Source of the DNA: Cellvibrionaceae bacterium
GTDB lineage: Bacteria > Pseudomonadota > Gammaproteobacteria > Pseudomonadales > Cellvibrionaceae
NCBI GenBank assembly: GCA_021151695.1
Contig: JAGKWU010000004.1
Span: forward strand, 248,001-312,000
DNA: 64,000 nucleotides
Direction: 5' to 3'
The notes below the pieces were generated by a model. It did no database searches. It saw nothing but the letters and a program-made list of their open reading frames with translations, and was not told where the DNA came from. The translations under genes were made by a program, and so were the position numbers. Each line of letters begins with the position of its first letter. The stretch's first letter is position 1. Below, piece by piece: positions 43,467 through 52,459 of this stretch.

Positions 43467-45026
43467 ATGGATCAACGCATACGTCGAATCGTTATAGTGG
43501 GTGGCGGATCTGCAGGCTGGCTAGTCGCAGGAACCATAGCCGCCGAGCACGCACCTGAATCAGGTATTGAAGTAACACTGATTGAATCTCCCGATATTAA
43601 ATTGGTGGGTGTAGGTGAAGGAACCTGGCCCACTATGCGCAGTACACTGAGCAAAATGGGCATCTCTGAAACTGAGTTTGTCCGCGAATGCGATGTAGCC
43701 TTCAAACAGGCCTCGAAATTTTCACGATGGGTTACCGGCAAGGAAGGTGATGATTATTATCACCCGTTCACTCTGCCAGTTGGCTACCGCGAACATAATT
43801 TTGCACGCAATTGGAAAGAGCACAGCAAAAACATAAGCTTTGCTGATGCAGTTTGCATTCAAAGCCATTTGTGCGCGCGCGACATGGGCCCTAAACAAAT
43901 TACAACGCCCGAATATGCCTCAGTCGCCAACTACTCCTATCACCTGGACGCTGCCAAATTTGCAGCATTTCTCAGCAAGCACTGCACAGAAAAGCTCGGC
44001 ATCAAACACATTCGCGATAAAGTCACCTCGGTAAATTCGGCAGAAAATGGCGATATACAATCACTTGCCACTGAAAACAACGGCGACCTTCCAGGCGATA
44101 TGTTTGTCGACTGCACAGGATTGGCGTCGCTCTTGCTCAGCAAGCATTACAAAATTCCGTTGGTCAGCAAAAAGAAAATTCTCTTCAACGACGCTGCACT
44201 CGCTGCACAGGTACCCTACCTGGATCCACAATGTCCGATTTCGTCCAATACAATTTCAACAGCACAATCCGCTGGCTGGGTGTGGGACATAGGATTACAA
44301 ACACGTCGCGGTGTTGGCTACGTTTATTCCAGCACACATATTTCCGAGGAGGCAGCCGAAGAAGAGTTTCGCACCTATCTGGAACCGACCATTGGCCGTA
44401 AAGCAGCAGAGGCCACAGAGTTGTTGAAAATAAAATTCAATCCTGGCCATAGGGAAGTGTTCTGGCACAAGAACTGTGTAGCTGTTGGCCTGGCCGCCGG
44501 TTTTATCGAGCCACTCGAAGCTTCCGCGATTATTTTGATTGAGCTCTCAGCCAAAATGATCAGCGAACAATTACCGGCAACTCGCAGGACAATGGAGATA
44601 GTCGCGCAAAGGTTTAACCAAAAGTTCACTTACCATTGGAACCGGATTATCGATTTCCTCAAACTGCATTATGTATTGACCCAACGCAGGGACTCAGCCT
44701 ATTGGATTGACCACTGCAATCCAGAGAGCATCCCGCAAAGCCTGAAAGATTTGTTGGAGCTGTGGCGCCATCAGGACCCATGGTTTTACGACGACCTACA
44801 TACAGAAGAGCTGTTTCCCTGTGCCAGCTTCCAATACATTCTCTACGGCATGGGCTTTGAAACCCAAACCAGAATCACCAACAATAAAAGCATGGAAACC
44901 CAAACCAGACGCGCCATAGAGTTGTTTAAAGAGAATATGAAAAAAACCCAACAGTACCTTGAGGCGCTGCCAAGCCATCGCGAGTTAATTAATAAAATTA
45001 ACGAATATGGCCTGCAAAAGATCTAG
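43467..45026 (+). CDS. Tryptophan-halogenase-like flavoprotein
   Basis: 519 aa, flavin-dependent halogenase family. FAD-binding GGGSAGW near residue 12; the position of the active-site lysine of PrnA is K80 here (VAFKQASKF); GEGTWPT and the C-terminal region align in kind. Two family fingerprints differ: the WxWxIP motif reads WVWDIG (271-276), and the chloride-site segment usually EPLESTG reads EPLEASA (348-354). It thus belongs to an atypical subfamily often found with TonB receptors in polysaccharide degraders; halogenation is not assured. The ATG at 43467 has GGTG upstream; GTG/TTG a few codons earlier are possible. Single gene inserted between the SPOR gene and hslV. Confidence 0.85.
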   Translation: MDQRIRRIVIVGGGSAGWLVAGTIAAEHAPESGIEVTLIESPDIKLVGVGEGTWPTMRSTLSKMGISETEFVRECDVAFKQASKFSRWVTGKEGDDYYHPFTLPVGYREHNFARNWKEHSKNISFADAVCIQSHLCARDMGPKQITTPEYASVANYSYHLDAAKFAAFLSKHCTEKLGIKHIRDKVTSVNSAENGDIQSLATENNGDLPGDMFVDCTGLASLLLSKHYKIPLVSKKKILFNDAALAAQVPYLDPQCPISSNTISTAQSAGWVWDIGLQTRRGVGYVYSSTHISEEAAEEEFRTYLEPTIGRKAAEATELLKIKFNPGHREVFWHKNCVAVGLAAGFIEPLEASAIILIELSAKMISEQLPATRRTMEIVAQRFNQKFTYHWNRIIDFLKLHYVLTQRRDSAYWIDHCNPESIPQSLKDLLELWRHQDPWFYDDLHTEELFPCASFQYILYGMGFETQTRITNNKSMETQTRRAIELFKENMKKTQQYLEALPSHRELINKINEYGLQKI

Positions 45027-45039
45027 CCGATAAACACAG

Positions 45040-45069
45040 GGCAATCCACATCCGAGGGTGTGGATTGCC
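45040..45069 (+). terminator. Hairpin after the halogenase-like gene
   Basis: GGCAATCCACA, 8-base loop, TGTGGATTGCC: perfect 11-bp stem 14 bases after the stop codon. No T-run follows, so the call rests on position and stability. Confidence 0.6.
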
Positions 45070-45128
45070 TAATCATCCCCCCCTGTTTGATTCCGCCTCC
45101 AAGCCAGCCACCGATCATTCCAACCTCC

Positions 45129-45156
45129 CTTGAAATCCCCCCAATAGTCCCCATTT
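45129..45156 (+). promoter_or_regulatory. Heat-shock (sigma32) promoter of hslVU
   Basis: CTTGAAA, 13-base spacer, CCCCATTT, 38 bases before the hslV start. This is almost exactly the sigma32 (RpoH) consensus, fitting the heat-shock control of hslVU known from E. coli. Confidence 0.85.
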
Positions 45157-45193
45157 TTAATGTTCGTCCCAGCCTCTTTAGTAAGGATCTTTT

Positions 45194-45718
45194 GTGACAA
45201 CAATTCTTTCGGTTCGCCGCGATGGCCAAGTGGTTATCGGTGGTGACGGCCAGGTATCCCTGGGCAATACCGTCATGAAGGGCAATGCACGCAAAGTGCG
45301 TCGCCTTTATAAAAACCAGGTACTTGCCGGATTCGCCGGCGGCACCGCCGACGCTTTCACCTTGTTTGAGCGCTTTGAAGCCAAACTGGAAGCACACAAC
45401 GGTCAACTGACACGCGCCGCCGTTGAACTCGCCAAAGACTGGCGAACGGACCGCAGCCTGCGACGACTTGAAGCGCTGCTCGCTGTAGCCGACAAAGAAA
45501 GCTCCTTGATCATCACCGGCAATGGCGACGTGATACAGCCCGAGGATGATTTGATCGCCATAGGTTCTGGCGGCCCGTTTGCACAATCTGCTGCCCGCGC
45601 CCTGCTGGAAAACACCCAACTGGATGCAAAAACCATTGTTGAAAAAGGTTTAAAGATTGCCGGGGACATCTGTGTATTTACGAATCAGAATCACACGATC
45701 GAAATGTTGGAATATTGA
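45194..45718 (+). CDS. hslV: HslV protease subunit
   Basis: 174 aa proteasome-like peptidase of the ATP-dependent HslUV protease. GTG start, then Thr-Thr-Ile: T2 becomes the N-terminal nucleophile after Met removal. GGDGQVSLGNTVMKGNARKVRR and GFAGGTADAFTLFERFE are the family signatures. Cytoplasmic. Confidence 0.98.
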   Translation: MTTILSVRRDGQVVIGGDGQVSLGNTVMKGNARKVRRLYKNQVLAGFAGGTADAFTLFERFEAKLEAHNGQLTRAAVELAKDWRTDRSLRRLEALLAVADKESSLIITGNGDVIQPEDDLIAIGSGGPFAQSAARALLENTQLDAKTIVEKGLKIAGDICVFTNQNHTIEMLEY

Positions 45719-45804
45719 TTCAGGAAATTAGTGAGTCGTCATCCCTTGCCGGGCGCCCCCGCAGGGGATAACGGTACCCGAGAGAGATAGATCAAGAGAT
45801 TTTT

Positions 45805-47127
45805 ATGTCATCAATGACCCCGCGCGAAATCGTGCACGAATTGGATAAACATATCGTCGGCCAACAGGAAGCCAAGCGCGCTGTTGCCATAGCCCTGCGC
45901 AACCGCTGGCGACGCATGCAGCTATCCGCTGATATGCGCAGTGAAATCACACCCAAAAATATTCTGATGATCGGCCCAACAGGCGTTGGCAAAACAGAAA
46001 TAGCCCGCCGCCTGGCCAAACTCGCCAACGCCCCCTTCATTAAGGTAGAGGCAACCAAATTTACCGAAGTTGGCTATGTGGGACGCGATGTGGAATCCAT
46101 TATTCGCGACCTGGTGGATGTGGCTATCAAGTTGCGTCGCGAACAAGCCGTTAAGGCTGTGCAATTCCGTGCAGCTGAAGCTGCCGAAGAGCGCATCCTG
46201 GATGCATTGCTACCACCGGCCCGCGGTTTGGCTGAGAGCGAAGCTAAACATGAAACCTCTACTCGCCAGATCTTCCGCAAAAAATTGCGCGAAGGCGAAC
46301 TGGACGATAAAGAAATTGAAATCGATATAGCCGCCACACCCGTTGGTGTAGAAATCATGGCACCTCCCGGCATGGAAGATATGACGAATCAATTACAAAG
46401 CATGTTCTCGTCGCTGGGCCGCGACAAGACTAAAAAAGCCAAGATGACCGTAAAAAAAGCCTTCAAACTTTTGCAGGATGAAGAAGCTGGAAAACTGGTG
46501 AGCGAAGAAGACATCAAAACCCAGGCAGTTGAAGCCGTCGAGCAAAACGGCATAGTATTTATCGACGAAATCGACAAGGTTGCACGCCGCGGCAATGTCG
46601 GTGGCGCCGATGTGTCGCGCGAAGGTGTACAACGCGATCTGCTGCCGTTAATTGAAGGCTGCACAGTATCCACCAAGCACGGCATGATCAAAACTGACCA
46701 TATTTTATTTATTACCTCAGGCGCATTCCACCTGAGCAAACCATCAGATTTAATTCCCGAATTACAAGGCCGCTTGCCTATCCGTGTCGAGCTGCAAGCA
46801 CTGACACCTGATGATTTCGAACGCATACTCACTGAACCTGCAGCCTCGCTCACCGAGCAACAGATTGCGCTGCTAAAAACCGAAGGCATTGAGGTCAGCT
46901 TTACCAAAGACGGCATACGCCGTATTGCGGAAACCGCTTATGAGGTTAATGAACGCACCGAAAATATCGGCGCGCGTCGCTTGCACACAATTCTTGAGCG
47001 CTTGCTCGAGGATATTTCATTTGACGCAGGGGATCACAAAGTCCAAGTGGCAATTGACGCAGATTATGTTGAAAAACACCTGGGTGAATTGGCGAAAAAT
47101 GAAGACCTGAGCCGTTATATTTTGTAA
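45805..47127 (+). CDS. hslU: HslU unfoldase subunit
   Basis: 440 aa AAA+ unfoldase that feeds substrates to HslV. Walker A GPTGVGKTEIARRLA, the inserted I-domain (about residues 110-230), Walker B IVFIDEIDK, sensor RLPIRVEL and the C-terminal docking tail ending LSRYIL are all present. 86 bases after hslV and presumably in the same heat-shock transcript. Confidence 0.98.
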   Translation: MSSMTPREIVHELDKHIVGQQEAKRAVAIALRNRWRRMQLSADMRSEITPKNILMIGPTGVGKTEIARRLAKLANAPFIKVEATKFTEVGYVGRDVESIIRDLVDVAIKLRREQAVKAVQFRAAEAAEERILDALLPPARGLAESEAKHETSTRQIFRKKLREGELDDKEIEIDIAATPVGVEIMAPPGMEDMTNQLQSMFSSLGRDKTKKAKMTVKKAFKLLQDEEAGKLVSEEDIKTQAVEAVEQNGIVFIDEIDKVARRGNVGGADVSREGVQRDLLPLIEGCTVSTKHGMIKTDHILFITSGAFHLSKPSDLIPELQGRLPIRVELQALTPDDFERILTEPAASLTEQQIALLKTEGIEVSFTKDGIRRIAETAYEVNERTENIGARRLHTILERLLEDISFDAGDHKVQVAIDADYVEKHLGELAKNEDLSRYIL

Positions 47128-47155
47128 CGGCTGTTATTGATTAACGAGAGCGACA

Positions 47156-47536
47156 ATGCAATCTGCACCCACTAAAATTCAACTGCACAAACAATCGCAA
47201 ATTCTGGAATTGCATTTTGGTGCAGACCAGTTTTCCCTGAGCGCCGAATTCCTGCGCGTACATTCTCCCAGCGCCGAAGTGATGGGCCACGGTCCCAACC
47301 AGGCTGTTTTGCAATTTGGCAAAAAAGACGTAGTGATTACCCGCATTGAACGGGCCGGTAACTATGCCATCAAATTAATTTTTGATGATGGCCACGACTC
47401 AGGCATATACACCTGGAGCTATTTACAAGAGCTGGGAAGGGATCAGGAAAAGTTATGGCAGGAATATCTGGATGCATTGCGTAGCGCGGGAAAAACACGG
47501 GAGAAGGACACCAGCGTCGTCAAGTTTATTGGCTGA
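47156..47536 (+). CDS. DUF971 protein (GBBH-like domain)
   Basis: 126 aa; gamma-butyrobetaine-hydroxylase-like N-terminal domain (DUF971), with LELHFGADQFSLSAEFLRVHSPSAE and IKLIFDDGHDSGIYTWSYLQELG. It follows hslVU in Pseudomonas too. Function unknown; the zinc-binding cysteines found in some relatives are absent here. Confidence 0.9.
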   Translation: MQSAPTKIQLHKQSQILELHFGADQFSLSAEFLRVHSPSAEVMGHGPNQAVLQFGKKDVVITRIERAGNYAIKLIFDDGHDSGIYTWSYLQELGRDQEKLWQEYLDALRSAGKTREKDTSVVKFIG

Positions 47537-47585
47537 TGCTGGCATCCTCTTAAAACAATTCCAAACGGTTAAATCATCACCATTC

Positions 47586-48386
47586 TCAAGCTCCCGCAGG
47601 CAGCCATAACAACAAACCTGCACCGAGAATAATGCGGTAAATTGCAAACGCGGTAAATTTGTGAGTCTGGATATATTTCAGCAGCCATTTCACAGCGATA
47701 AAGGCAGTGATGGTAGACACAGCAAAAGCAATTCCCAAATCTGTCCAGTTTTCATGAACACCCAAATCCGCAACTTTGTAAGCGCCATAAATTTCTTTGG
47801 CACTCGCCGCGTACATAGTGGGAATACCGATTAAAAACGCAAACTCGGTTGCTGCGGCACGATTGTTAGTTCCCACCAACATAGCGGCAAAAATAGTAGC
47901 ACCTGAGCGCGAGGTACCAGGAAAAATGCCCGCCACTATTTGCGCTATGCCTACCACAATGGCCACCGGCCAAGTGATGGTGGATGATTCAGGTTTTTTT
48001 GCCGCGTACCACTCCGCAAAGATAATCCATACACCGCCAATAATCAGCGCCCATGCAATGGGAGTAACTTCTTTTGGCAATTTGAAACCCAATTTGGAAA
48101 CGATAACACCAAGCACCGCCGTGATTAAAAAGGCAACCGTAAGCTTGAGCGCATAATCCTTATTTTCCGGCGTGCGCACATTCATCGCCAACTGCCAAAG
48201 GCGCTGCCAATAAATCACTGTCACCGCCAAAATAGCGCCGGCCTGAATGACAATGTTAAACACATCTGAGCGAGCACCCAATCCGAGCTTTTCAGCAATC
48301 AACAGGTGACCCGTGCTGGAAATAGGAAGAAATTCGGTAATACCTTCGATGATGCCAAGCAAAATAATTTGCAATAGATTTTCCAT
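47586..48386 (-). CDS. uppP: Undecaprenyl-diphosphatase UppP/BacA
   Basis: 266 aa inner-membrane enzyme that dephosphorylates undecaprenyl pyrophosphate for recycling of the lipid carrier. The two catalytic motifs are present: GITEFLPISSTGH near the N-terminus and FPGTSRSGAT near residue 170, with about eight hydrophobic segments. The ATG at 48386 has GGGAG upstream; the longer frame adds a non-homologous tail. Confidence 0.96.
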   Translation of the reverse strand: MENLLQIILLGIIEGITEFLPISSTGHLLIAEKLGLGARSDVFNIVIQAGAILAVTVIYWQRLWQLAMNVRTPENKDYALKLTVAFLITAVLGVIVSKLGFKLPKEVTPIAWALIIGGVWIIFAEWYAAKKPESSTITWPVAIVVGIAQIVAGIFPGTSRSGATIFAAMLVGTNNRAAATEFAFLIGIPTMYAASAKEIYGAYKVADLGVHENWTDLGIAFAVSTITAFIAVKWLLKYIQTHKFTAFAIYRIILGAGLLLWLPAGA

Positions 48387-48424
48387 AAAGCTCCCGCATA
48401 AATTCACAACCAAAAAGAGAGTTC

Positions 48425-48453
48425 ATACTAGCGACCGGGCAGATAAAGGGCAA
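48425..48453 (-). promoter_or_regulatory. Candidate sigma70 promoter of uppP
   Basis: Leftward: TTGCCC, 17-base spacer, TAGTAT, 39 bases before the start codon. Confidence 0.5.
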
Positions 48454-48468
48454 TCATGCCCCATACAT

Positions 48469-48496
48469 TTGCAATCCCGCACAATAGGATTATCAT
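48469..48496 (+). promoter_or_regulatory. Candidate promoter of the DUF4136 gene
   Basis: Rightward: TTGCAA, 16-base spacer, TATCAT, about 80 bases before the start codon. Back to back with the uppP promoter. Confidence 0.4.
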
Positions 48497-48574
48497 GCTC
48501 CGATACCTCGCATACTTAGGGCTACGCACATTTATGGCACAGATGCGTTGCAAATTATCGATGGAGATTGCGTG

Positions 48575-49147
48575 ATGACGATTCGCTTTGACCAGATGTC
48601 CCGTTTGACGGCCCGCTTTTGCAAAAGCGCGATCCTGCTTGGTGCGTTTAGCTTGCTAGTTGCCTGCGCAACCACCAATAAGGTGACTCAGGATTTTAAA
48701 GAAGGCACCAATTTTCAGCAGTATAAGAGCTTCAGCTGGCATAATTTCTCCTCTGACATTAACGGCACCGACCAGTTGGCAATCCAGAACCAGATAGATC
48801 AATTGCTTGTTCAAAAAGGCTTCAAAAAAGTGGATGCCAACGCCGATGTGATTCTGGATCTCAATATTATCAAGCAACGCAATACCGGCTCCGGTAGCGG
48901 TGTCGGACTCTCAATTGGTTTACCCCTGGGGCGACATGGAAGCATAGGCTTGGGCGGCAGCCAGCTGCTGGACGGCGGAGACAAGATGGCGGGCCTGATC
49001 ATCCTCGACATTACCGCCCAGCACACCGGCCAAGTGATCTGGCGCGGTAGCGCTGACGCTGTTCCCATGACGTATTTTTTCGCTCGCAACCAATCGCAAT
49101 TGCAAAGTATCCTGCACGATTTAGTTAATCAGTTCCCACCCAAATAA
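48575..49147 (+). CDS. DUF4136 lipoprotein
   Basis: 190 aa. Lipoprotein signal ending LLVAC, residue after Cys is Ala so outer-membrane sorting is likely. The rest is a DUF4136 domain: YKSFSWHNF, ADVILDLNIIKQRN, a Gly-rich region, GLIILDITAQHTGQVIWRGSA. Family function is unknown. GGAG lies eight bases before the ATG. Divergent from uppP; shares a bidirectional terminator with hldE. Confidence 0.88.
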   Translation: MTIRFDQMSRLTARFCKSAILLGAFSLLVACATTNKVTQDFKEGTNFQQYKSFSWHNFSSDINGTDQLAIQNQIDQLLVQKGFKKVDANADVILDLNIIKQRNTGSGSGVGLSIGLPLGRHGSIGLGGSQLLDGGDKMAGLIILDITAQHTGQVIWRGSADAVPMTYFFARNQSQLQSILHDLVNQFPPK

Positions 49148-49175
49148 AACATTACCAATAAACCTTTGCCCCAAA

Positions 49176-49207
49176 TAAAAAGGCCTTGCTTTTAGCAAGG
49201 CCTTTTT
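49176..49207. terminator. Bidirectional terminator between DUF4136 gene and hldE
   Basis: AAAAAGGCCTTGC, TTTTA loop, GCAAGGCCTTTTT: perfect 13-bp stem with runs on both sides between convergent genes. Confidence 0.93.
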
Positions 49208-49221
49208 ATCTGTTGGATTTC

Positions 49222-50646
49222 TTACTGCTGGCGAATCCGGTTCACTATCGAGGTAGTGGAGCAATTTTCGAAGAAGCGTAGCACTTTCACTTCTCCGCCA
49301 TTGGCTTTGACGATAGTTCCGCCAATAATCTGATCCGCGCGGTAGTCGCCACCTTTTACTAATACATCAGGCTTAATACGGCGCAAGAGGCGCTCGGGAG
49401 TGTCCTCTTCAAAACTCACCACCCAGTCAACCGATTCCAGCCCTGCCAATACGGCCAAACGTCTGTCAATAGGGTTAATTGGACGACCCTGCCCTTTCAA
49501 GCGGCGCACAGAAGCATCACTATTAAGGGCAACAATCAGCCTGTGACCTTGCTTGCGTGCCTCTTCAAGATAGCCTACGTGACCCGCGTGAATAATATCG
49601 AAGCAACCATTAGTGAACACGATTCGCTCGCCGTTAGCGCGAGCCTCTTCAATAGCGAACATTAGCTGCTCTTCGGTCACCACTCCACGAGCGGTGCTGT
49701 ATTCCTTGTTGATGGCGCGGCGCATTTCGGCGGCATTGACCGTCGCCGCTCCCAACTTTCCCACCACTATGCCCGCGGCCATATTAGCCAACACCACAGC
49801 TTCAGGCAGGCTCTGGCCAGACGCCAGAACAGCGGCCAGCACAGCAATGACCGTATCCCCCGCGCCCGTTACGTCATAAACCTCTCGTGCACGTGCGGGC
49901 AAGTGTATTGCTTGTTGGCCGGGACGAATCAACGTCATACCCATCTCGCCGCGCGTAACCAGAAGCGCCGCTATGTTGAGCTGGGCAATTAATTCAAGCC
50001 CTTTGCTGACCAGATCGCGTTCGCTATCGCATTTGCCAACCACAGCTTCAAATTCAGCAATATTCGGGGTGAGAAGACTGGCACCACTGTAGCGGGTAAA
50101 GTCACCGCCTTTGGGATCGACCAGCACAGGTATTCCCTGGGCTTTGGCTTGATTAATCAACGCCTGGCAGTTCTGCAGGGTACCCTTGGCATAATCGGAC
50201 AATACCAGTATGTCGCAATGAGGTAGTACAGGTGCAATCTTGCTATCCAGTTCGCTGCTATCTTCTGGACTGAAGGTCTCTTCAAAATCCATGCGCAACA
50301 GCTGTTGATGGCGGCTCATCACACGCAGCTTGGTAATCGTTGGCTTGGACTGGGATATTTGTAATTCGGAGAAAATGCCGGCGGCGTTCAAGCGCGCCTT
50401 GAGCTGGTGACCGGCGGGATCATTACCCACCACACCTACCAGTGATACACGCCCACCGAGGGCGGCGATATTGACCGCCACGTTGCCGGCACCACCGGGG
50501 CGCTCTTCCTCGAGGGCAACATTCACAATAGGCACAGGCGCCTCGGGAGAGACGCGATGTGAGGAACCATGCCAATAGCGGTCGAGCATTACATCGCCCA
50601 CAATCAGAACGTGGGAGGCATCAAATTGCGGCATAGTCAAACGCAT
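49222..50646 (-). CDS. hldE: Bifunctional heptose kinase/adenylyltransferase
   Basis: 474 aa. N-terminal ribokinase-type domain phosphorylates D-beta-heptose 7-phosphate (GGAGNVAVNIAALGG, DVTGAGDTVIAVLAA); C-terminal cytidylyltransferase-like domain (from about 340) makes ADP-heptose (TNGCFDIIHAGHVGYLEEAR with the HxGH motif, ALNSDASVRRLKG). Provides the LPS inner-core sugar. Last gene of the leftward waaL-GT2-msbA-hldE operon; 23 bases after msbA. Confidence 0.97.
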   Translation of the reverse strand: MRLTMPQFDASHVLIVGDVMLDRYWHGSSHRVSPEAPVPIVNVALEEERPGGAGNVAVNIAALGGRVSLVGVVGNDPAGHQLKARLNAAGIFSELQISQSKPTITKLRVMSRHQQLLRMDFEETFSPEDSSELDSKIAPVLPHCDILVLSDYAKGTLQNCQALINQAKAQGIPVLVDPKGGDFTRYSGASLLTPNIAEFEAVVGKCDSERDLVSKGLELIAQLNIAALLVTRGEMGMTLIRPGQQAIHLPARAREVYDVTGAGDTVIAVLAAVLASGQSLPEAVVLANMAAGIVVGKLGAATVNAAEMRRAINKEYSTARGVVTEEQLMFAIEEARANGERIVFTNGCFDIIHAGHVGYLEEARKQGHRLIVALNSDASVRRLKGQGRPINPIDRRLAVLAGLESVDWVVSFEEDTPERLLRRIKPDVLVKGGDYRADQIIGGTIVKANGGEVKVLRFFENCSTTSIVNRIRQQ

Positions 50647-50669
50647 AGTCGGTATCCTGTGTTTCCCAT

Positions 50670-52442
50670 TTAATCGACTGAGCTCATATCATCATGAAAC
50701 GCTGCGGCGTGCAACTTTGCGTATGCACCATTTCGCTCCATTAGATCCCTATGGCTCCCCTGCTCCACTATCTTGCCATCTTCCATCACCAGAATGCGAT
50801 CAGCATGCTCAATAGTTGAGAGACGATGCGCAATTACAAACGTGGTACGGCCCTTCATAACTTCATCCATAGCGGCCTGGATATAACGTTCGGATTCGTT
50901 ATCCAGCGCCGAAGTCGCCTCATCAAAAATCAAAATAGGCGCATTTTTCAAAATCGCTCGCGCAATCGCCAGGCGTTGACGCTGACCACCGGAAAGACGG
51001 TCACCACCTTCACCTATCTGGGTATCAAAACCTTGGGGTAATTGCTCGATAAACTCCAGCGCATAAGCCAGCTCAGCGGCTCGCCTGATTTGTTGTGCGC
51101 TCACCTTATCACGACGGCCATAGGCGATATTGTCTGCTACCGTACCGTCAAACAAGGTTACCTGTTGGTTCACCACTGAAATTTGCTCGCGCAGATTCGC
51201 CCGCGCATAGTCGCGGATATCAACGCCATCCAACAAAATACGCCCATGCTGAACATCATAAAAACGTGGCAGCAAATTCACCAGCGTCGATTTACCGCTA
51301 CCCGATTTTCCGACCAAGGCTATCACTTCCCCGGATTTAACCTGTAACGAAATGTTATCAAGCGCAACCCTCTCCTGGGCTTGATATGAAAAGCCTACCG
51401 CATCAAAAATAACTTCGCCCTGGGCGCGTTCGATTTGCAATTTGCCATCGTCTTTTTCGCAGGGAACGTCGAGAATTTCAAATACGCTTTCCGCCGCAGC
51501 AACGCCTTTTAAAATCATTGGTGTCACTTCGCCCAAGCGGCGCAATGGCTGAATCATAGCGGCAACAGCCACCAGGTAAGCCACAAATTCCGCGGGTTCG
51601 CGCATCTTGGTTACACTCATGGCAACAAAAATCAGCGCCGACATAAATGCGGCGACCAGCAACTGGATCACCGGCGTGTTCGCTGCAGCAGTGACAACAA
51701 TTTTCATATTTTGTAAATAATTTTTGTAGCTGACCTCAGCAAAACGCGCCTGCTCATAAGCTTCACCGCCAAAGGTGCGCATCACTTTATAACCGTTGAC
51801 CATTTCGCCGGACACCTGGGTAATATCACCCACCGTATTCTGCACTTTGGTGCTGAGACGGCGCAGGCGTTTACCCACTACCGTAACTAGCACGCCAATC
51901 ACGGGCGCGAGGATTAAAAACAGCATGGTTAGCTTCCAATCACTAACGAGTAAGACGCCCAGCATCCATATAACAGTGGCACCTTCCCGCAGCGAAATTT
52001 TCAACGCATCTGTTGCAGCAGCTGTCACACCATTAATGTTGTAAGTAATGATAGAAATCAAATGACCGGAGTTGCGTTGATCAAACACATGGGTTGGCAA
52101 CGCGGTCATATGATTGAATACTTCCACACGCAATTTGTGCACTACGCCATTTGCCACTTTCGCCAAAAAATAAGCGCCCATAAAAGCGCCAATACTGCGC
52201 AACACGGTTGTCCCCATGACCGCCATAGGTATGTAGTAACGATCTGCCGGGTTGTTACTTTCAATGATGTGCAGCAAATTTTTGAGAATGTCGATGAACA
52301 AGGTGGAGGAGTAGGCAAACAGCGCATAACCCAACACACCGGCAATAAAAGCAAATTTGTAGGGTTTGAGATAGGCGAGCAGACGCCAATAAATTTTTAG
52401 CGAAGAAGTTTCTGGTTTTGTAGAAGATTTAGGTGCGGACAT
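50670..52442 (-). CDS. msbA: Lipid A export ABC transporter MsbA
   Basis: 590 aa half-transporter: an N-terminal six-helix membrane domain and a C-terminal ATPase (Walker A GKSGSGKST, signature LSGGQRQRLAIARAI, Walker B ILIFDEATSALD, switch His in VIAHRLST). Flips lipid A-core across the inner membrane. Placed among LPS genes, 17 bases after the glycosyltransferase. Confidence 0.95.
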   Translation of the reverse strand: MSAPKSSTKPETSSLKIYWRLLAYLKPYKFAFIAGVLGYALFAYSSTLFIDILKNLLHIIESNNPADRYYIPMAVMGTTVLRSIGAFMGAYFLAKVANGVVHKLRVEVFNHMTALPTHVFDQRNSGHLISIITYNINGVTAAATDALKISLREGATVIWMLGVLLVSDWKLTMLFLILAPVIGVLVTVVGKRLRRLSTKVQNTVGDITQVSGEMVNGYKVMRTFGGEAYEQARFAEVSYKNYLQNMKIVVTAAANTPVIQLLVAAFMSALIFVAMSVTKMREPAEFVAYLVAVAAMIQPLRRLGEVTPMILKGVAAAESVFEILDVPCEKDDGKLQIERAQGEVIFDAVGFSYQAQERVALDNISLQVKSGEVIALVGKSGSGKSTLVNLLPRFYDVQHGRILLDGVDIRDYARANLREQISVVNQQVTLFDGTVADNIAYGRRDKVSAQQIRRAAELAYALEFIEQLPQGFDTQIGEGGDRLSGGQRQRLAIARAILKNAPILIFDEATSALDNESERYIQAAMDEVMKGRTTFVIAHRLSTIEHADRILVMEDGKIVEQGSHRDLMERNGAYAKLHAAAFHDDMSSVD

Positions 52443-52459
52443 AGATATCCATTAATGAT

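Noticed and set aside
45719..45804. CCCC-GCA-GGGG hairpin between hslV and hslU
   Set aside because: Short stem with no T-run in a gap expected to be co-transcribed.
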